Notes: a model not told the origin generated them from the letters alone. A stretch of DNA of 64,000 nt from Przewalskia tangutica (GCA_029844215.1 CM056736.1:58589562-58653561); one strand, 5' to 3'; shown: positions 46,498 through 58,341, counted from the first letter of the stretch. Translations and numbers: made by a program.

Positions 46498-48264
46498 TTG
46501 CATCAGAGTACTGGGAAAATCTGCACTTGTATGAAACAAAAGATTAATGTTATCACAGATAACCACCATAAGGTTTCCATTAAAGAAACAAATTCTGACA
46601 CTACTATTCAGGATTTGTTAAAAGAGATTATAAATCTAAAAAATGAAATCCTCAGTATGAAAAAAAGTCCCAGTCCCACAGAGGCTGAAACCTTGACAAC
46701 AGAGAATAATTCAGGATTAAGATTAATTTCCAAAGCCAGAACATTGAGCTACCATGTCCCTATTAAGGTGATAATAAACAAAGATTTTATCTTAGAAAGT
46801 ATAGCATTATTAGACTCTGGAGCAGATCAAAATTGCATTTGCGAAGGTTTAATTCCCACTAAGTACTTAAGTAAAAGTACCCATAAGTTATACTCCGCCA
46901 CAGGAGATAACATAAAAATAAATTGGAAACTTTCTAAAGCCCATGTCTGTAATAATGGTATTTGCTTCACTAATGATTTCGTTATTACACGAAACGTAAC
47001 TGAAGAAATCATTCTAGGAATCCCTTTCCTAACACAGATAAAACCTTATACCGCTAAATTAGACGGTATTTACACCAGTTCTATGGGAAGAAACCTTGTG
47101 TTCCCATACGTAAAACCTTTGACTGCTGATCACAGTAATCATGTTAAACAGAAGACAGTCTTTAAAATACGGCTATTAACCAATCAGGTTAACTACCTAA
47201 AAGAAGACGTTAAAATAAAAAGGATAGAATCTTTTTTAAAAACCCCGGAGGTTATTAAAAGAGTAAAAACTTTAATAGATTCTATGGAAAAGGAAATATG
47301 TTCAGAACTACCGAATGCCTTCTGGAAAAGAAAAAAGCATACTGTAGATCTGCCATACACGGATGACTTTCGTGAGAAGAACATTCCCACAAAAGCCAGA
47401 CCGATCCAAATGAGCCATGAGCTCATGGAACACTGTAAAAAAGAAGTCAATGATTTACTAAAAAAGGGAATCATCAGACATTCTAAATCACCATGGAGTT
47501 GTTCAGCTTTCTATGTTAACAAGAACGCTGAAAAAGAAAGAGGAGTCCCAAGACTCGTCATCAATTATAAACCTCTTAACCAGGCATTAAAATGGATTAG
47601 GTACCCGATTCCTAATAAAAGAGATTTATTAAAAAGAACTTATAATACTAATGTCTACAGTAAGTTCCACATGAAGTCAGGATTCTGGCAAATTCAAGTC
47701 GATGAAAAGGATAGGTATAAAACAGCCTTCAATGTCCCCTTCGGACAATATGAATGGAATGTAATGCCTTTTGGGCTTAAAAATGCCCCTTCCGAATTTC
47801 AGAACATCATGAATAACATATTCAACCCTTACAGTCAATACATGATTGTATACATAGATGATGTCCTGGTATTCTCAGATAACATAGAACAGCATTTTAA
47901 GCATCTTAACACTTTTGCCCAAACCGTTAAGTATAATGGTCTAGCAGTAAGTGCCAAAAAGATAAAGCTGTTTCAAACAGCCATTAGGTTCTTAGGACAT
48001 GATCTCTATCAAGGAACCTATAAACCAATTTGCAGAGCCATAGAGTTCTCCACCAAGTTCCCCGATGAAATTCCTGATAAAACTCAGCTACAAAGATTCT
48101 TAGGAAGTCTTAATTATGTTGCAGATTTTATCCCAAGAATTAGACAGATTTGTGAGCCTTTATACAAAAGGCTAAAGAAAATCCATCCTTGGTCAAGAAT
48201 GCATCAGAGTCATCATACAGATAAAAGAAATTGTCCAGAAGCTTCCATGTTTAGGCATCCCTAA
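46498..48264 (+). pseudogene. pararetrovirus protease and reverse transcriptase (copy 1)
   Basis: The protease has the active site LLDSGADQNC near 46810 and a second conserved block EEIILGIPFLTQIKPYT. The reverse transcriptase has ARPIQMSHELMEHCKKEV, FGQYEWNVMPFGLKNAP and the catalytic MIVYIDDVLVF at about 47845. Both catalytic sites look intact. No ATG begins the frame, and a frameshift near 48215 separates it from RNase H. In the virus this chain would copy pregenomic RNA to DNA. Confidence 0.9.
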
Positions 48265-48720
48265 TCCAGAAGCCTTTATGATAGTAGAAACCGATGCCTC
48301 TGACATAGGCTACGGTGGTATCCTTAAACAAAGAATTTCTCTTGAGTCAGTTGAACAGTTAGTAAGATTTACTTCTGGAAACTGGAACCAAGCACAGAAA
48401 AACTATAGCACAGTAAAAAAAGAAATATTGTCTATAGTACTATGTATTACAAAATTTCAAGATGATTTAATAAACAAAGAATTTTTATTAAGAGTCGACT
48501 GCAAAGCAGCCAAGGACATTTTGCAAAAAGATGTTAAAAATCTAGTTTCCAAACAGATTTTTGCCCGATGGCAAGCCTTATTATCGATTTGATTTTAAGA
48601 TTGATTTCATAAAAGGAGAAGAAAACTCTTTACCAGATTTTCTGACAAGAGAATTTTTGCAGGGAGATAATGAGACCAGGCTTTCCGGGCTTACGCCCGA
48701 TACGACCTCCGTTTCAAAGT
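48265..48720 (+). pseudogene. pararetrovirus RNase H (copy 1)
   Basis: It continues the reverse transcriptase in another frame: MIVETDASDIGYGGILKQ (catalytic D), NYSTVKKEILSIVLCITKF (catalytic E) and LLRVDCKAAKDIL. A second frameshift near 48588 precedes DFLTREFLQ, the usual end of the pol protein in this family. It overlaps the start of the next ORF by about 50 bases. Confidence 0.85.
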
Positions 48721-49882
48721 AAGCCAGAAGAAAAACTAAAACAACCTTTTCAAGCAGAAAGCTCAAGTAAAGCTTTACATAAACCTCGTGGACAGAATAT
48801 GTTCACAGTTCTGGGAAACCTCCCAATAATACCAGCCCTCCCCAAAGAGCTAACCCAGAAAAAACTGGCACAACCTTTTAAGGCCACGCCATCAGAAACA
48901 GAAAGTAAAAAGAACTACAGGATGGTTCCTCCAGAATCATATTCAGAAGCGGTTAAACCAGCAACTCCAATAAAAAAGGAGTCTTCAGTTCCGATTCCAA
49001 AATGGGAATTTATCCCAGCACAAGTTTTGCCGGTAATGGCATTAGATAAACAGTACGAAAATTTCAGAGTGCAAGACCTTCTGAAACCATGTTATACAGA
49101 CCACCAGTATGTGGATAACCAAGACCCGATAAAAACAAGGAGGTATTATGAATTTATTTTAGTGGATACAGATTCCATTGAGATAGAACACAAGTACTTC
49201 GATAAAACAGGAGGAATCGAGTATTCCAAATTCACGATCAAAAAGATCTTGAGTCCGTTTAATTGGTATATGGATCATTTGCAGACACCAATACCACTAT
49301 CCGAGACCCATAAACCCCAAACATATAATTGGTATGATTACAAAGATGCATGGTTTAATTTCCTATATGTGCGCCCAAATACGCATACATGGTTTGTTAA
49401 ATATGCCGAAGATATGAAAGATAAGATCATTCCCAGGTGGTTCTACGAATGGTGGAACATATTTGGTGGAAATCTACAGGTGGTTGCCGAAGCTTAAAAT
49501 CGACGCCTTTTGCCAGGAACAACAGATTTCGACACTTCCAGAGCACATTAAATTGTGTAAATTTTTTATCAGTAAAAGGGTTTCTTACATCCTAAATTGG
49601 ACGTTCGATATCCAAGAAATAAACAGAATCAAATATCTTAGCAAGACCATCAAGATTAAAGGATGGAGTCCAAAATTAAAAGAAGATAAAAAGAAGAAGT
49701 CATCTTCCTCAGAAGAGACATCAAGTTCCAAAACTGAAACCAGAAGAAGGCTCCTAGAGGCCTTAGCAAAACTAGAAGATGACGAAGACGTGGCATCTAG
49801 CCACAGTGAAACAGATAATGGCGACATGCTCATTCCCCGAGGAATTGCACAAGCCTACGCAGAAGCGTACCTCAGCAAATAA
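48670..49882 (+). pseudogene. transactivator/inclusion-body-like ORF (copy 1)
   Basis: ATG 48670 overlaps the end of RNase H. The first frame (275 codons) is proline- and lysine-rich, then has TRRYYEFILVDTDSIEIEHK and FNWYMDHLQTPIPLSETH. A frameshift near 49470 leads into a second frame ending at 49882, with a lysine-rich and serine-rich tail (KKKKSSSSEETSSS). By position and general makeup this is the ORF corresponding to the translation transactivator in Solendovirus and Cavemovirus genomes. It is present only in copy 1. Confidence 0.7.
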
Positions 49883-50391
49883 TGACAGAAGGTCCCTTCC
49901 AGAAAAGGACATAAAGCAGGATGGTGACACTTGCCCTTTCAGAAAAGCAAAGGACACTTGCCCCTTCGAAAAATCAAAGGATAAAGCAGATAGCGACACT
50001 TGCCTCTTCAGAAAAGCAAGAGCCAAGAAAGCGACATAAAGCAGAAAGAGACGTAAAGCAGAAAAAGACAAAGGACTTAAAAAGAAGACGTTTGCCCTTT
50101 CAAAAAAGTAAAGGTCATGTAATCTTAGCCGTCCATTTGTTTTAACCAGAACCGTCCACGTGTTAGGACGAATAGTTCATTCGAGGCCTATTTAAGGCTC
50201 TCATTTGTAAACATAGAAGGCATTCGAAAATACCCTCTCTCTCTCTCTCTTTCCTTGCCTGATCTTGTATCCTCTCCTTTCAATGCTTTGAATAAAATTG
50301 TAAGTTTTAAAAACTTAAGTTTTATTTTCTTATATTTTGGTTTTAAATTCGCTTTGATCTTAAATAGTTATTCCGCTTTATTCACACTTTA
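49883..50391 (+). promoter_or_regulatory. pararetrovirus intergenic region with pregenomic RNA promoter (copy 1)
   Basis: It starts with repeated GACACTTGCC(C/T)(C/T)TTC motifs (49924-50030), then CTATTTAAGG with a TATA-like TATTTAA at 50189-50195, a CT-run at 50231-50252, and AATAAA at 50291-50296. This is the order for a caulimovirid promoter, RNA start and polyadenylation signal. The 50100-50340 part is nearly identical to 62455-62700. Activity cannot be judged from sequence. Confidence 0.78.
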
Positions 50392-50409
50392 TGGTATCAG
50401 AGCCATGTT
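50392..50409 (+). other. pararetrovirus primer-binding site
   Basis: TGGTATCAGAGCCATGTT pairs with initiator tRNA-Met over the family's usual length, and by convention marks base 1 of a Caulimoviridae genome. It fixes the border of copies 1 and 2. Copy 3 lacks it. Confidence 0.93.
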
Positions 50410-51129
50410 GGTAGAGATGAGTGAGTAGTCTCATACTACCGTCCTTAGGGCGGTGTTGTTCTTAGGTTGCTAGGAAGAGTCCTGTTACTCTGTTTGAATT
50501 CCTGTAGCTACCAGAATAGTGACCCTGTTCCGTCAGAAGTCCACTGTTCTAGTTCCTGTAGTTACCATGGTCGTAACCCTGTTCGCCGAAGTTCATCTGC
50601 TCCAGCCTCAGAGTTACGAATAGTTACCTGTCCCGCCGTAAGTCTACTATTCCTGTTAGAGATTAATCACTTAGTGGTTATACTGTTCCGTTCATCCTCG
50701 CTGAGTACTACTGTAGTAAGCTTTCCTGGAGCAGTGATTTAGCCCGAAAGGACGGAGTGTGCCTGGGCCGTATACTGTTGGATGTCGCCGAAGATCGTAG
50801 GAGAAAGTGTCAGATGAACAGGACATGTTAACTGTTTAAGTAATTAAAAAGAATAGGAAATAGTGTTGACAACTAGGATAGGAGAACTATTTAGGTAAAG
50901 AAAGAACAAGAACTAGTATTGACAACTAGGATAGGAGAACCACTTAGGTAAAGAAAGAACAAGAACTAGTGTAGACAACTAGGATAGGAGTACTATTAAG
51001 TAGTCGAAGGAATAAGAAAAGAGTAGGACTAAAAGCCTAGTAACAAGTTAGAACAACAGCCCTAGGATAAGGATGGTAGTCTCCACGCTTATCAACAAAC
51101 CCTTTGGTTATAAACCAATAAGTTTATAA
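50410..51129 (+). other. pararetrovirus leader with tandem repeats
   Basis: A 720-base leader before ORF1. Two repeat tracts are visible: about 60-bp degenerate units with TTCCTGTAG(C/T)TACCA and CCCTGTTC at 50475-50660, and a 53-bp unit containing GACAACTAGGATAGGAGAAC at 50866-51005 (2.6 copies). A GAAAGGACGGAGTGTGCC motif at 50744 recurs, modified, at 61727 and 63942. Leaders of this family fold into a hairpin that ribosomes bypass; I did not establish one here. Confidence 0.7.
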
Positions 51130-51435
51130 ATGAGGATGCGTCCAGAATTTAATCTTATAAGAGAATATAATTCTCAGATTCTTGACATAAGCATAGCCAG
51201 TAGCGATACTACTAATCTATTGAAAGAAACTCTTAGAGAGTTAAGGTATTATAGGACAGCTAGACCCGCTTTAGGGTTAGACTCTTACTGCCAAACTATA
51301 GTCTGGCAAGTAATCTGCGGTAAAACTAGTGACCTGTATGATGAGGTTATTAGATTAAGAAGAAGGATTAGCTATTTAAAAAATAGACAATCTATTTCCA
51401 AATTTTTAGTAGAGCTCCACACAGCTTCATACTAA
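51130..51435 (+). CDS. pararetrovirus ORF1 (copy 2), unknown function
   Basis: A 101-codon frame starting MRMRPEFNLIREYNSQ, intact, homologous to 45245-45550 and of the same length. The middle has hydrophobic and charged residues in a helical pattern (LYDEVIRLRRRISYLKNRQ), possibly a coiled coil. The following ATG is at 51440, four bases after the stop. Confidence 0.75.
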   Translation: MRMRPEFNLIREYNSQILDISIASSDTTNLLKETLRELRYYRTARPALGLDSYCQTIVWQVICGKTSDLYDEVIRLRRRISYLKNRQSISKFLVELHTASY

Positions 51436-51439
51436 GGGG

Positions 51440-51669
51440 ATGAATGAAATCAACAGTGAAAACTTAGCAACTTCAAAGATTGCTAAAGTTGAAAAAGATT
51501 TACAGAATTGGAATATTCCAAAAGAATCTTTCAGATCTGTTTATGAAACAGGAAAGTTTGATTTTATAAAAAATTATAATATCAAAACTTGTGAATCCAC
51601 AGTAGCTATTAATAACTCAAAAGAGATTATTAAATTACTATCAACTGAAGATATAAACAGATATAAAAA
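51440..51669 (+). pseudogene. movement protein, N-terminal part (copy 2)
   Basis: The frame has KVEKDLQNWNIPKESFRSVY and KEIIKLLSTEDINRYK, the start of Caulimoviridae movement proteins. These proteins form tubules or widen plasmodesmata. The gene is cut at 51669 by a LINE and resumes at 58342. Codons listed after 51669 in this frame belong to the LINE. Confidence 0.85.
51659..51669. other. target-site duplication of LINE (left copy)
   Basis: AGATATAAAAA here and at 58342-58352, on both sides of the LINE. Eleven bases is within the range for plant L1 insertions. Confidence 0.9.
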
Positions 51670-53490
51670 CATTATACCTTTAGGAGTTAGAGAGAAGTTT
51701 CTCTCACTAAGAAAACGCTCTCAACGTTTCCCTTAGTTGCTCCTTAGGTTTCTTCCTCTTCTTCCCCCCCCCCCCTTAGTTTTTTTTCGTTTGACTCATT
51801 ATGGTTTGATTGTTATTGTCCACAATATGAAAAAGTCTAAACGTTACACACGTTCTAGCAATGATTCAGAGGTTCGAGCATCGCTAAAGCTAGAACAAAG
51901 AAGAAAAAGAATGGCAGAGTCCAACAATTGCCGAGGAAAATCTTATTCCGCAATCTCGGACTCTTCGTGTTGGTTCATGTTACCCGGACTCGCGCTTTCC
52001 TTTAGAAAATGTAGTAGATGATTCTATGCTACAAAGGATACATGAATGGGCAAAAATATCGAAATTGAAAGCTTGGATATTAGTGAGTTTGAAGGCGTAA
52101 CTTCCGCAGACCATTGACGCCCTAATGCTACTATGGTGGTCGATCATTCCACGCCAATTTGTTGGTAAAGGGTTCATTTCGGAAGAACTAGACATCACCC
52201 AAAGATTAGTACCCGACACTACCCGGAAATTCTCTCAGTTTGCCGGAAAAGGGTGAAATCGGGCGGACATTGCAATTGGTGAAGCAAGACACGATGGCAT
52301 TCTGCCCAAACCGGTCGTGGCGTGGGTCAAGGGTTCTTGCGGGTCGTGCAGGGGTTCATGGGTCCAAGAGTAATCATGTCTTGTTTGATTCAAAGTCGGT
52401 TGAAAGCATTGATGGTACTTATCCCAAGAAGTTCAACGCGGATGTCAAGAGAGCAAACTTCAATGCCCCGAAACGATGGGATTACGCCTGTCTTGGGTCG
52501 AGAAGGCTAAGGCGGGTCACGAGGATAACAATGATACTAGGAATATGCACTCTATGCAAGGATCAAGATCGATGTGGAATACGAAGGGTTTCTAGCCCCA
52601 AGGTTTCAACGTCACAATTGAAGGAGCCGAGGCGTCAAACTTTAATGCCGCGTATCAAGTTTACACTCCCAACCGGGCCTTAATGATGGTCCGATTTCCA
52701 AGGCGGGCGGGATAACCTAGGGACATTAACTACCCCGCTTTACAAGGAGCTAAGTCAATGGTGGTTCCAACGTTTTGATTGAGTGCCGAGGCGTCGCATT
52801 TATGAGGCGGTACCAACGACTCTCTCATTACTCGGTTCTTTATGATGGTATTAGTTCCAAGACGGATCAGGGGATAATCTAGGGCATTGACTACTCACGT
52901 TACGAAGAGCCAAGTCAATTGTGAGAAACAAAGCTATTTCTTTGTCGCGAGCCTAGAACTCCACAACCATCAATATTACGAGCCGAGGGGTCGGCATTGA
53001 ATGTGGCGGTATCAATGACTCTCTAATAACTCAGGACTTTATGATGGTCTTGGTTCCAAGGCGGATCGTGGACAATCTAGGGCATTGACTACTCACGTTA
53101 CACAAGAGCCAAGTCAATTGTGAGAAACAAAGCTATTTCTATGTCGACGAGCCTAGAACTCCATAACCATCAATGATGCAAGAGCCGAGGGGTCAACATT
53201 AAATGAGACGGCATTCAAAGTGCCTTCTCGTGATTCAAGTCAACAACCCTGATTTCTTTAAGTGTCACCAATGAAGCCTTCCTACTTTAGCTAGTTTGCT
53301 AAGTGGAGCCAATCTCAAGAATCACAACACTCCTTTCGTCTTTAACACTTCCTGATTCGAGTAGAGTCCTAAACTTCCCCTCTCTCATCTAATACCACTT
53401 CACTACTTCTGAATTTCACAACACCACACCCCTTCTATCTCCTCTTCCTTCTATTCCTTCGAAAACCAACACAAATTCCCTACCTCCCAA
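51670..53490 (+). repeat. LINE 5' region with tandem monomers
   Basis: 1.8 kb without a clear protein domain. It includes a C-run at 51766 and a tandem array at about 52580-53230. The repeat anchor CCAAG(G/A)CGG occurs at 52698, 52857 and 53056, followed each time by CTAGGG(A)CATT, and the two complete units measure 159 and 199 bp. The unit also contains GAGCCGAGG(G/C)GTC. Short frames inside (for example at 52240-52683) show no recognised domain. Confidence 0.65.
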
Positions 53491-54876
53491 ATGGCACGCA
53501 AATCATCTCTTCTATCATGCCCAAGCTCACTCCCTTCTACCCTTCCTCCGCCTATACCTCCAGATATACCTCCCAATGATTTACACACTAATGCACCTTC
53601 TAAACCACATCATTTCCTACCACGGCCACAACTCACAACAATCTTCCCAAACCATGGCAAAGGTCCCTTCCTCCTAAAAGACTTACGCTGAGTCTTTTGG
53701 GAACTAGGATTGAGGCAAAAGGTATGAAGTTACAATTTATTGAACAACAAGGGAGGAAGTAAATATAGATCTTGAGGATGAAGTTCCTTTCATAGAAACT
53801 TGGGGCTATTGCCTAATAGGTTGCTTCAGGTCCTTTCAGGAAGAGAAGCATTGAATACGATTGTGAAAGGATGGGAGTTAAATGCCGTATTATACCATAT
53901 GGCAAAGGTCGGATGTGTTCAAATTCATGACGGAGGAAGAGCGCACTAATGTACTTCACGGAGGCCCTTATATGGTCTACGGAAAACCATGATGCTCAAG
54001 GCTATCAATAAAGGAGTTCTTATAACGGATGATTTGTTTATGGACATTCCTATTTGGGTCACTTTCCGGACATTCCCTTTCTATTTGAGTGTAACGCCTT
54101 AGTAAGATTGCTTCACGTGTAGGAAAACCTCTTTACACCGACCAATATACTAAGGAAAGGTCTAAAATGAACTATGCAAGAGTTCAGTGGAAGTGGATGT
54201 TAGCAAGGAGCCGATAATGGACTTTGTCGTCAATCTCCCGATAACGTAAAGTATACTCAAAGGGTAAACTATGAGAATTACGGACTTTTGCTATCATTGT
54301 GCGGCTTTGACACAACCACTTGAAGTGTAGGAAGGCGAGGATGATGTCAACATTGAAGAAGCTCCAAAACATGCAATACCGAGGTCCCCTAACAACAAGG
54401 ATGATTCTATTCATTTGAAGGCCAACAAAGTGCAGGTGGAACCAACCCTCCTCTCATCCACCAACTTCTCAACATCCCGTAGATGCTGATAACTTGATGG
54501 ACATTGAAGAAATGCGCACACAACACCTCCCGATGCGGAAGCTTGGGAGAAGTATCACATGCCGCGGTCCTCCTGATTGGGTCATTCGGCCCACCATGTT
54601 TCGGCGGGATTCTCTAGCAAAGTCCTCACCGCCTAATTCTCACAATGGCAGTACACAACATGTTAGGATGAGGGTGAGTCAAAACATTCGATTACGAGAT
54701 GCCTATGAACCCGCCACCTTCATGGATGAAGTTACATTCAATCTGCTACGGAAAAGGCTCGACTTGTGTCAAGTAACGTTAACTTTGAACGCGGAACATA
54801 GCTTGGATGGTACAAGTTATGGCTTCCAGAACAAAGATGATGGATGGCAAGAGGTTTTGTCCAAAAAAATGGGCTA
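53491..54876 (+). pseudogene. LINE ORF1 (DUF4283-like) remnant
   Basis: ATG 53491 opens MARKSSLLSCPSSLPSTLPP, a proline-rich start. After stops, around 53930-54170 the frames read TNVLHGGPYMVYGKPMMLKA, then ITDDLFMDIPIWVTFRTFP, typical of the DUF4283 domain of plant LINE ORF1 proteins, and then FCYHCAALTQPLEV, a damaged zinc knuckle. ORF1 would bind LINE RNA. Many stops and frameshifts. Confidence 0.75.
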
Positions 54877-54938
54877 AGCAGTGGGAAAGCGAAGGCAGCT
54901 AAGCGCGGAGGTGCTAATAAAACCTCCTTTGTTTCCTT

Positions 54939-55850
54939 ATGAAAATACTTTGTTGGAATGTCCGTGGTCTTTGCGGACAAAGGGATAGGGCTGCCACGCA
55001 AGCTCTAGTGTGTAGTATCACAAAACAGCATGATGCGGCTATGATTTGTCTATTGGAAACTAAGCTATCTCAACCAAGGACAGAGTCTTTCTCTACTCAA
55101 AGATTCAAAGCATGGAAGTTTTGCTCAAATTTGGAATTCATTGGAGGCGGTAGAATGCTATTACTTTGGGATCCATCCAGGGTTTGTTGCGAAGTGCTTG
55201 GTATGGACTCTCAAAGATATCCATGTCCGTGCAAGTTGCAATATAACACAAGTGTCCTTCCTGCCACATTTGTGTACCGGTTTATAGCATCTCGGATAGA
55301 AGGATGCTTTGCATCACCTTTCTCACTGGGCGTTGGCATCAATAAGCCTTGGATGATTATGGGAGATTTCAACACTTCATCGCAACCCTAATGATAAGGT
55401 GGGGTCCTCCTCTCACGCCTTATGCACTTAGGGATCTTGAGATTTCAGAATTCTCATGGACTAAGACGCTCCTTCATCCGGTTCCTTCTACACTGGACGA
55501 ATGGTTCGATTTGGTCTAAGCTTGATAGAGTGTTGATGAATCAAAATTGGAGTGATTTGACCTTAGAATGCAAGGCCAATTTCATGCCTATGGAGCTGTC
55601 TCGGACCACCGTCCCGTGATAGCCACGATTATTGCATCCTATAATGTTGGGAAACGCCTTCAAGTTCATGAATATGTGGCTTTCACCCACCTTTGAGAAC
55701 ATTATGACTTCATGTTGGAGACAAGACATATGGGTCTTGCTCAATTCGCCCTGCCTCCAAATTGAAAGCCTCAAGCAACCTTTAAGGGCTTTGAACATAA
55801 GTGACTTTGAGGTATCGAACAAAGAGCAAAAGGGGCAAACATAGAGTTCA
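54939..55850 (+). pseudogene. LINE ORF2 endonuclease
   Basis: ATG 54939 opens MKILCWNVRGLCG, followed by LLETKL and WMIMGDFN at about 55350, the landmarks of the APE-type endonuclease that nicks target DNA. The first 150 codons are open, then stops break it. It follows ORF1 by about 60 bases. Confidence 0.88.
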
Positions 55851-57300
55851 AGGAGGCTATCAATGCACACATGGAAAATCCCTTTGATGAGGAGCTTAAA
55901 GCCAAGGTTAAGTCCTCAAGAGCTAGAGCAAACACCTTATCGAAGTGAAAGACACTTCATAAGGCGAAGTCAAGATGAACACACTTGATTGAAAGTGATA
56001 GATGTTCCAAATACTTTCATAGTTTGATCAAAAGGAGTAATGTCAGAACTCCATTAACTTTCTTGTTAAAGCTAATGGTACTATCACTACATCACCGTAA
56101 GAAGTCGAAGTTGCTTGTTGAATTTTACAAGGATCTATTAGGTACTTCCCACCCACTACCAACTTTGATCTGATGTGTTCAACTATAGCCCAAAGTCGAG
56201 TGAAGAAGAGAGATTACACTTTTGCATTTCATCACCCCAAAGGAGATTTGGGAAGCACTCTACGATATAGGCAATGACAAGGCACTGACCGGATGGTTAT
56301 ACTACCGCTTTCTTCAAGAATAGATGGAAAGATGTGGCCACGATGTTGTAAGATGTGTCCAAGAGTTCTTCTCTCTTGGAGTTCTTTGAAGCAGTTAATC
56401 ATACCATCATTACCCCGCTACCAAAAACTGACCATGATCCCAAGGTAAATGATTTCGTGCCCATCGATTGACTAATGTGATCTATAAGATCATCACAAAG
56501 ATTCTAGCTAACAGAATGGAATTGATCCTTCCTTCTCTCATTGACAAATCCCAAGGGCTTTTGTGAAAGGAAGAAACATGATGGACAACGATATGTGGCA
56601 CAAGAGCTTGTGAGAGGATTTAATAGAGCAGAATCTCACCAAGATGTATGCTTATGGTGGACCTTCAGAAAGCATTCGACTGTCTCTTGGAGCTTCCTCG
56701 AATTGGTACTAAGAAGTCTAAAATTTCCGCATGATTTACAAGATGGATCATGGAATGTGTTAGCTCAACCTCCTTCTCCCTTTCTATCAATGGTGAGCTA
56801 CATGGATACTTCAAAGGAAAGCGCCTAAGACAAGGTGATCCTATGTCCCTACTCTCTTTATCTTGTGCATGGAATACCTCTCAAGGCCGCTTAAAATGAA
56901 GGCCGAGGCAAGAGCTTTCATATTTTCCAAAGTGTAAGAAATTGGGCATTACTCATCTTGCATTCGCGGATGACCTCATGCTTTGCCAAAGGAGATATAT
57001 CTTGATTGGGATTCTTATGGATTGTCCGGAAGAGTTGAGGCTGCCTCGGGATTAACTCTTAACCCCGCTAAATCCTCTGTCTACTTAGCGGAATGCATTC
57101 TGACGGGACTTGATATTGACGAGTGGGTTTCGCCATTGGTAGCTTTCGAGACGATACTGGGGATCCCTTTGTCCCCAATTTCAGTCTCGGTGGATCAATT
57201 TGCCCCATTCACTAGTGCTATTTCGAATTACATTCGAAATGGGGCACCACACCCTTTCTTACGCCGTGTCGAACTAATCAGTCGGTCGTCCGAGGGTTGA
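55851..57300 (+). pseudogene. LINE ORF2 reverse transcriptase
   Basis: Blocks in different frames read VIYKIITKILANRMELILPS (about 56475), MVDLQKAFDCLSWSFLEL (about 56663), LRQGDPMS (about 56828) and LAFADDLMLC (about 56955), where ADD is the catalytic pair in the usual F/Y-A-D-D. Then SGLTLNPAKSSVYLA follows. Order and spacing match plant L1 reverse transcriptases. Frameshifts separate all blocks. Confidence 0.88.
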
Positions 57301-58210
57301 GAGTTTTGGTTCCGGCACTTCCTATCCCGCCACTATTATCAACAAGGTAAGGTCCGCTTGTATTCAATTCTTATGGGGAAACCACCAAGAGTTGCTTGGG
57401 ATATCATTTGCCCGCCTCAACTGAAGGTGGCTTGGGTCTTATGAACATCAAGGAATGGAATCATGCCCCGCTATCCAGACGATTTGGCAAACTCACACTA
57501 AGTCGATTCTCTATGGGTCCAATGGATCAATAGTCACTATTTGAGAGATATTACAATTTGGGACTATGAGGTACGCCCTGTGGACTCCCTTTATTCAAAA
57601 AGATTTGTGGATTCGCGACAAATTTGTTTCTATCTTTGGTAGCCATGGTGATGCTATTGACGGCTTTACAAAATGTTGTGCCAATCGGTATATTTGATTC
57701 AAGCCTCGTATATGATATCTTGCGACTCGCAAGCTAAAAAGCCTTGATGTCACAAATTTGGAAAGGATTCATTCCTCCCAAATTCTCTTTTACTATGTGG
57801 CTAAATTGCAGAAGCGGTTAGCTACAAAGGATACTCTATCATTTCTCAATTTGGAGGATAAATCTTGCGGATTCTGCAAGCAAGCTAATGAAACAAGGGA
57901 ACACCTCTTCTTTGATCGCCTTTATACACACATGATTTGGAAGAGCATAAAAGATTGGTTGGGTATTAGAAGAGAGATGACAACTGTTGAAAGCTCCTTT
58001 AAATGGATTAAGAAAGAACACCATGACAAGCATCCGAGCCAAAGCTATTTTGCTTACTTTTTGCATAATGGTTTATGAGATTTGGAGGGCAAGAAACACA
58101 ATGCTATTTGAAGGCACAAGCTTGCCGGCAGAAGAGGTCATTGCAAGAATCAAAACAACATCTTATAGAGTTCTCTATGATTTTATCCCCTCTTGTAGTG
58201 GCACCTTTTG
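57301..58210 (+). pseudogene. LINE ORF2 C-terminal zinc-binding domain
   Basis: The frame at 57758-58078 has KRLATKDTLSFLNLEDKSC, then GFCKQANETREHLFFDRLYT: a C-x2-C, then ETREHLFF, as in the zinc-binding domain after plant LINE reverse transcriptase. Here the last metal-binding cysteine appears to be replaced by R. It continues in another frame as VYEIWRARNTMLFEG. The stop near 58209 is followed by a 120-base 3' untranslated part and poly(A). Confidence 0.8.
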
Positions 58211-58328
58211 AGTGACCACCCCTCCTCTCTATCTATTCTTGTTTGCATTACGTTGAGGCTTGAGATACCTCAACGACTGATTGTAGCCACTTCCTTTTCA
58301 TTATTAGTAATAATATTTGCATTTACAT

Positions 58329-58341
58329 AAAAAAAAAAAAA
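58329..58341 (+). other. LINE poly(A) tail
   Basis: A run of A directly before the right-hand duplication. The run merges with the first A of AGATATAAAAA, so the true end could vary by one or two bases. Confidence 0.9.

Larger units (their letters stand above)
45223..50391 (+). mobile_element. endogenous pararetrovirus, copy 1 (defective)
   Basis: Caulimoviridae genome fragment starting just before ORF1 and ending at the primer site of copy 2. Order: ORF1, linker ORF, protease-reverse transcriptase, RNase H, transactivator-like ORF, intergenic promoter. Movement and coat protein genes are missing. The presence of a separate transactivator-like ORF and the small ORF1 suggest a Solendovirus/Cavemovirus-like virus, related to the vein-clearing type seen in Solanaceae. 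It lies in a copia gag remnant. Frameshifts and large deletions make it non-functional as a virus. Confidence 0.88.
51670..58341 (+). mobile_element. L1-type LINE inserted in pararetrovirus copy 2
   Basis: It is 6.67 kb, flanked by 11-bp duplications and ended by a poly(A) run (58329-58341). It has a 5' region with tandem monomers, ORF1 and ORF2 with endonuclease, reverse transcriptase and zinc finger. It appears close to full length for a plant L1. Both ORFs are broken by stops and frameshifts. Because it interrupts the virus, it landed after the virus integrated. Confidence 0.92.
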
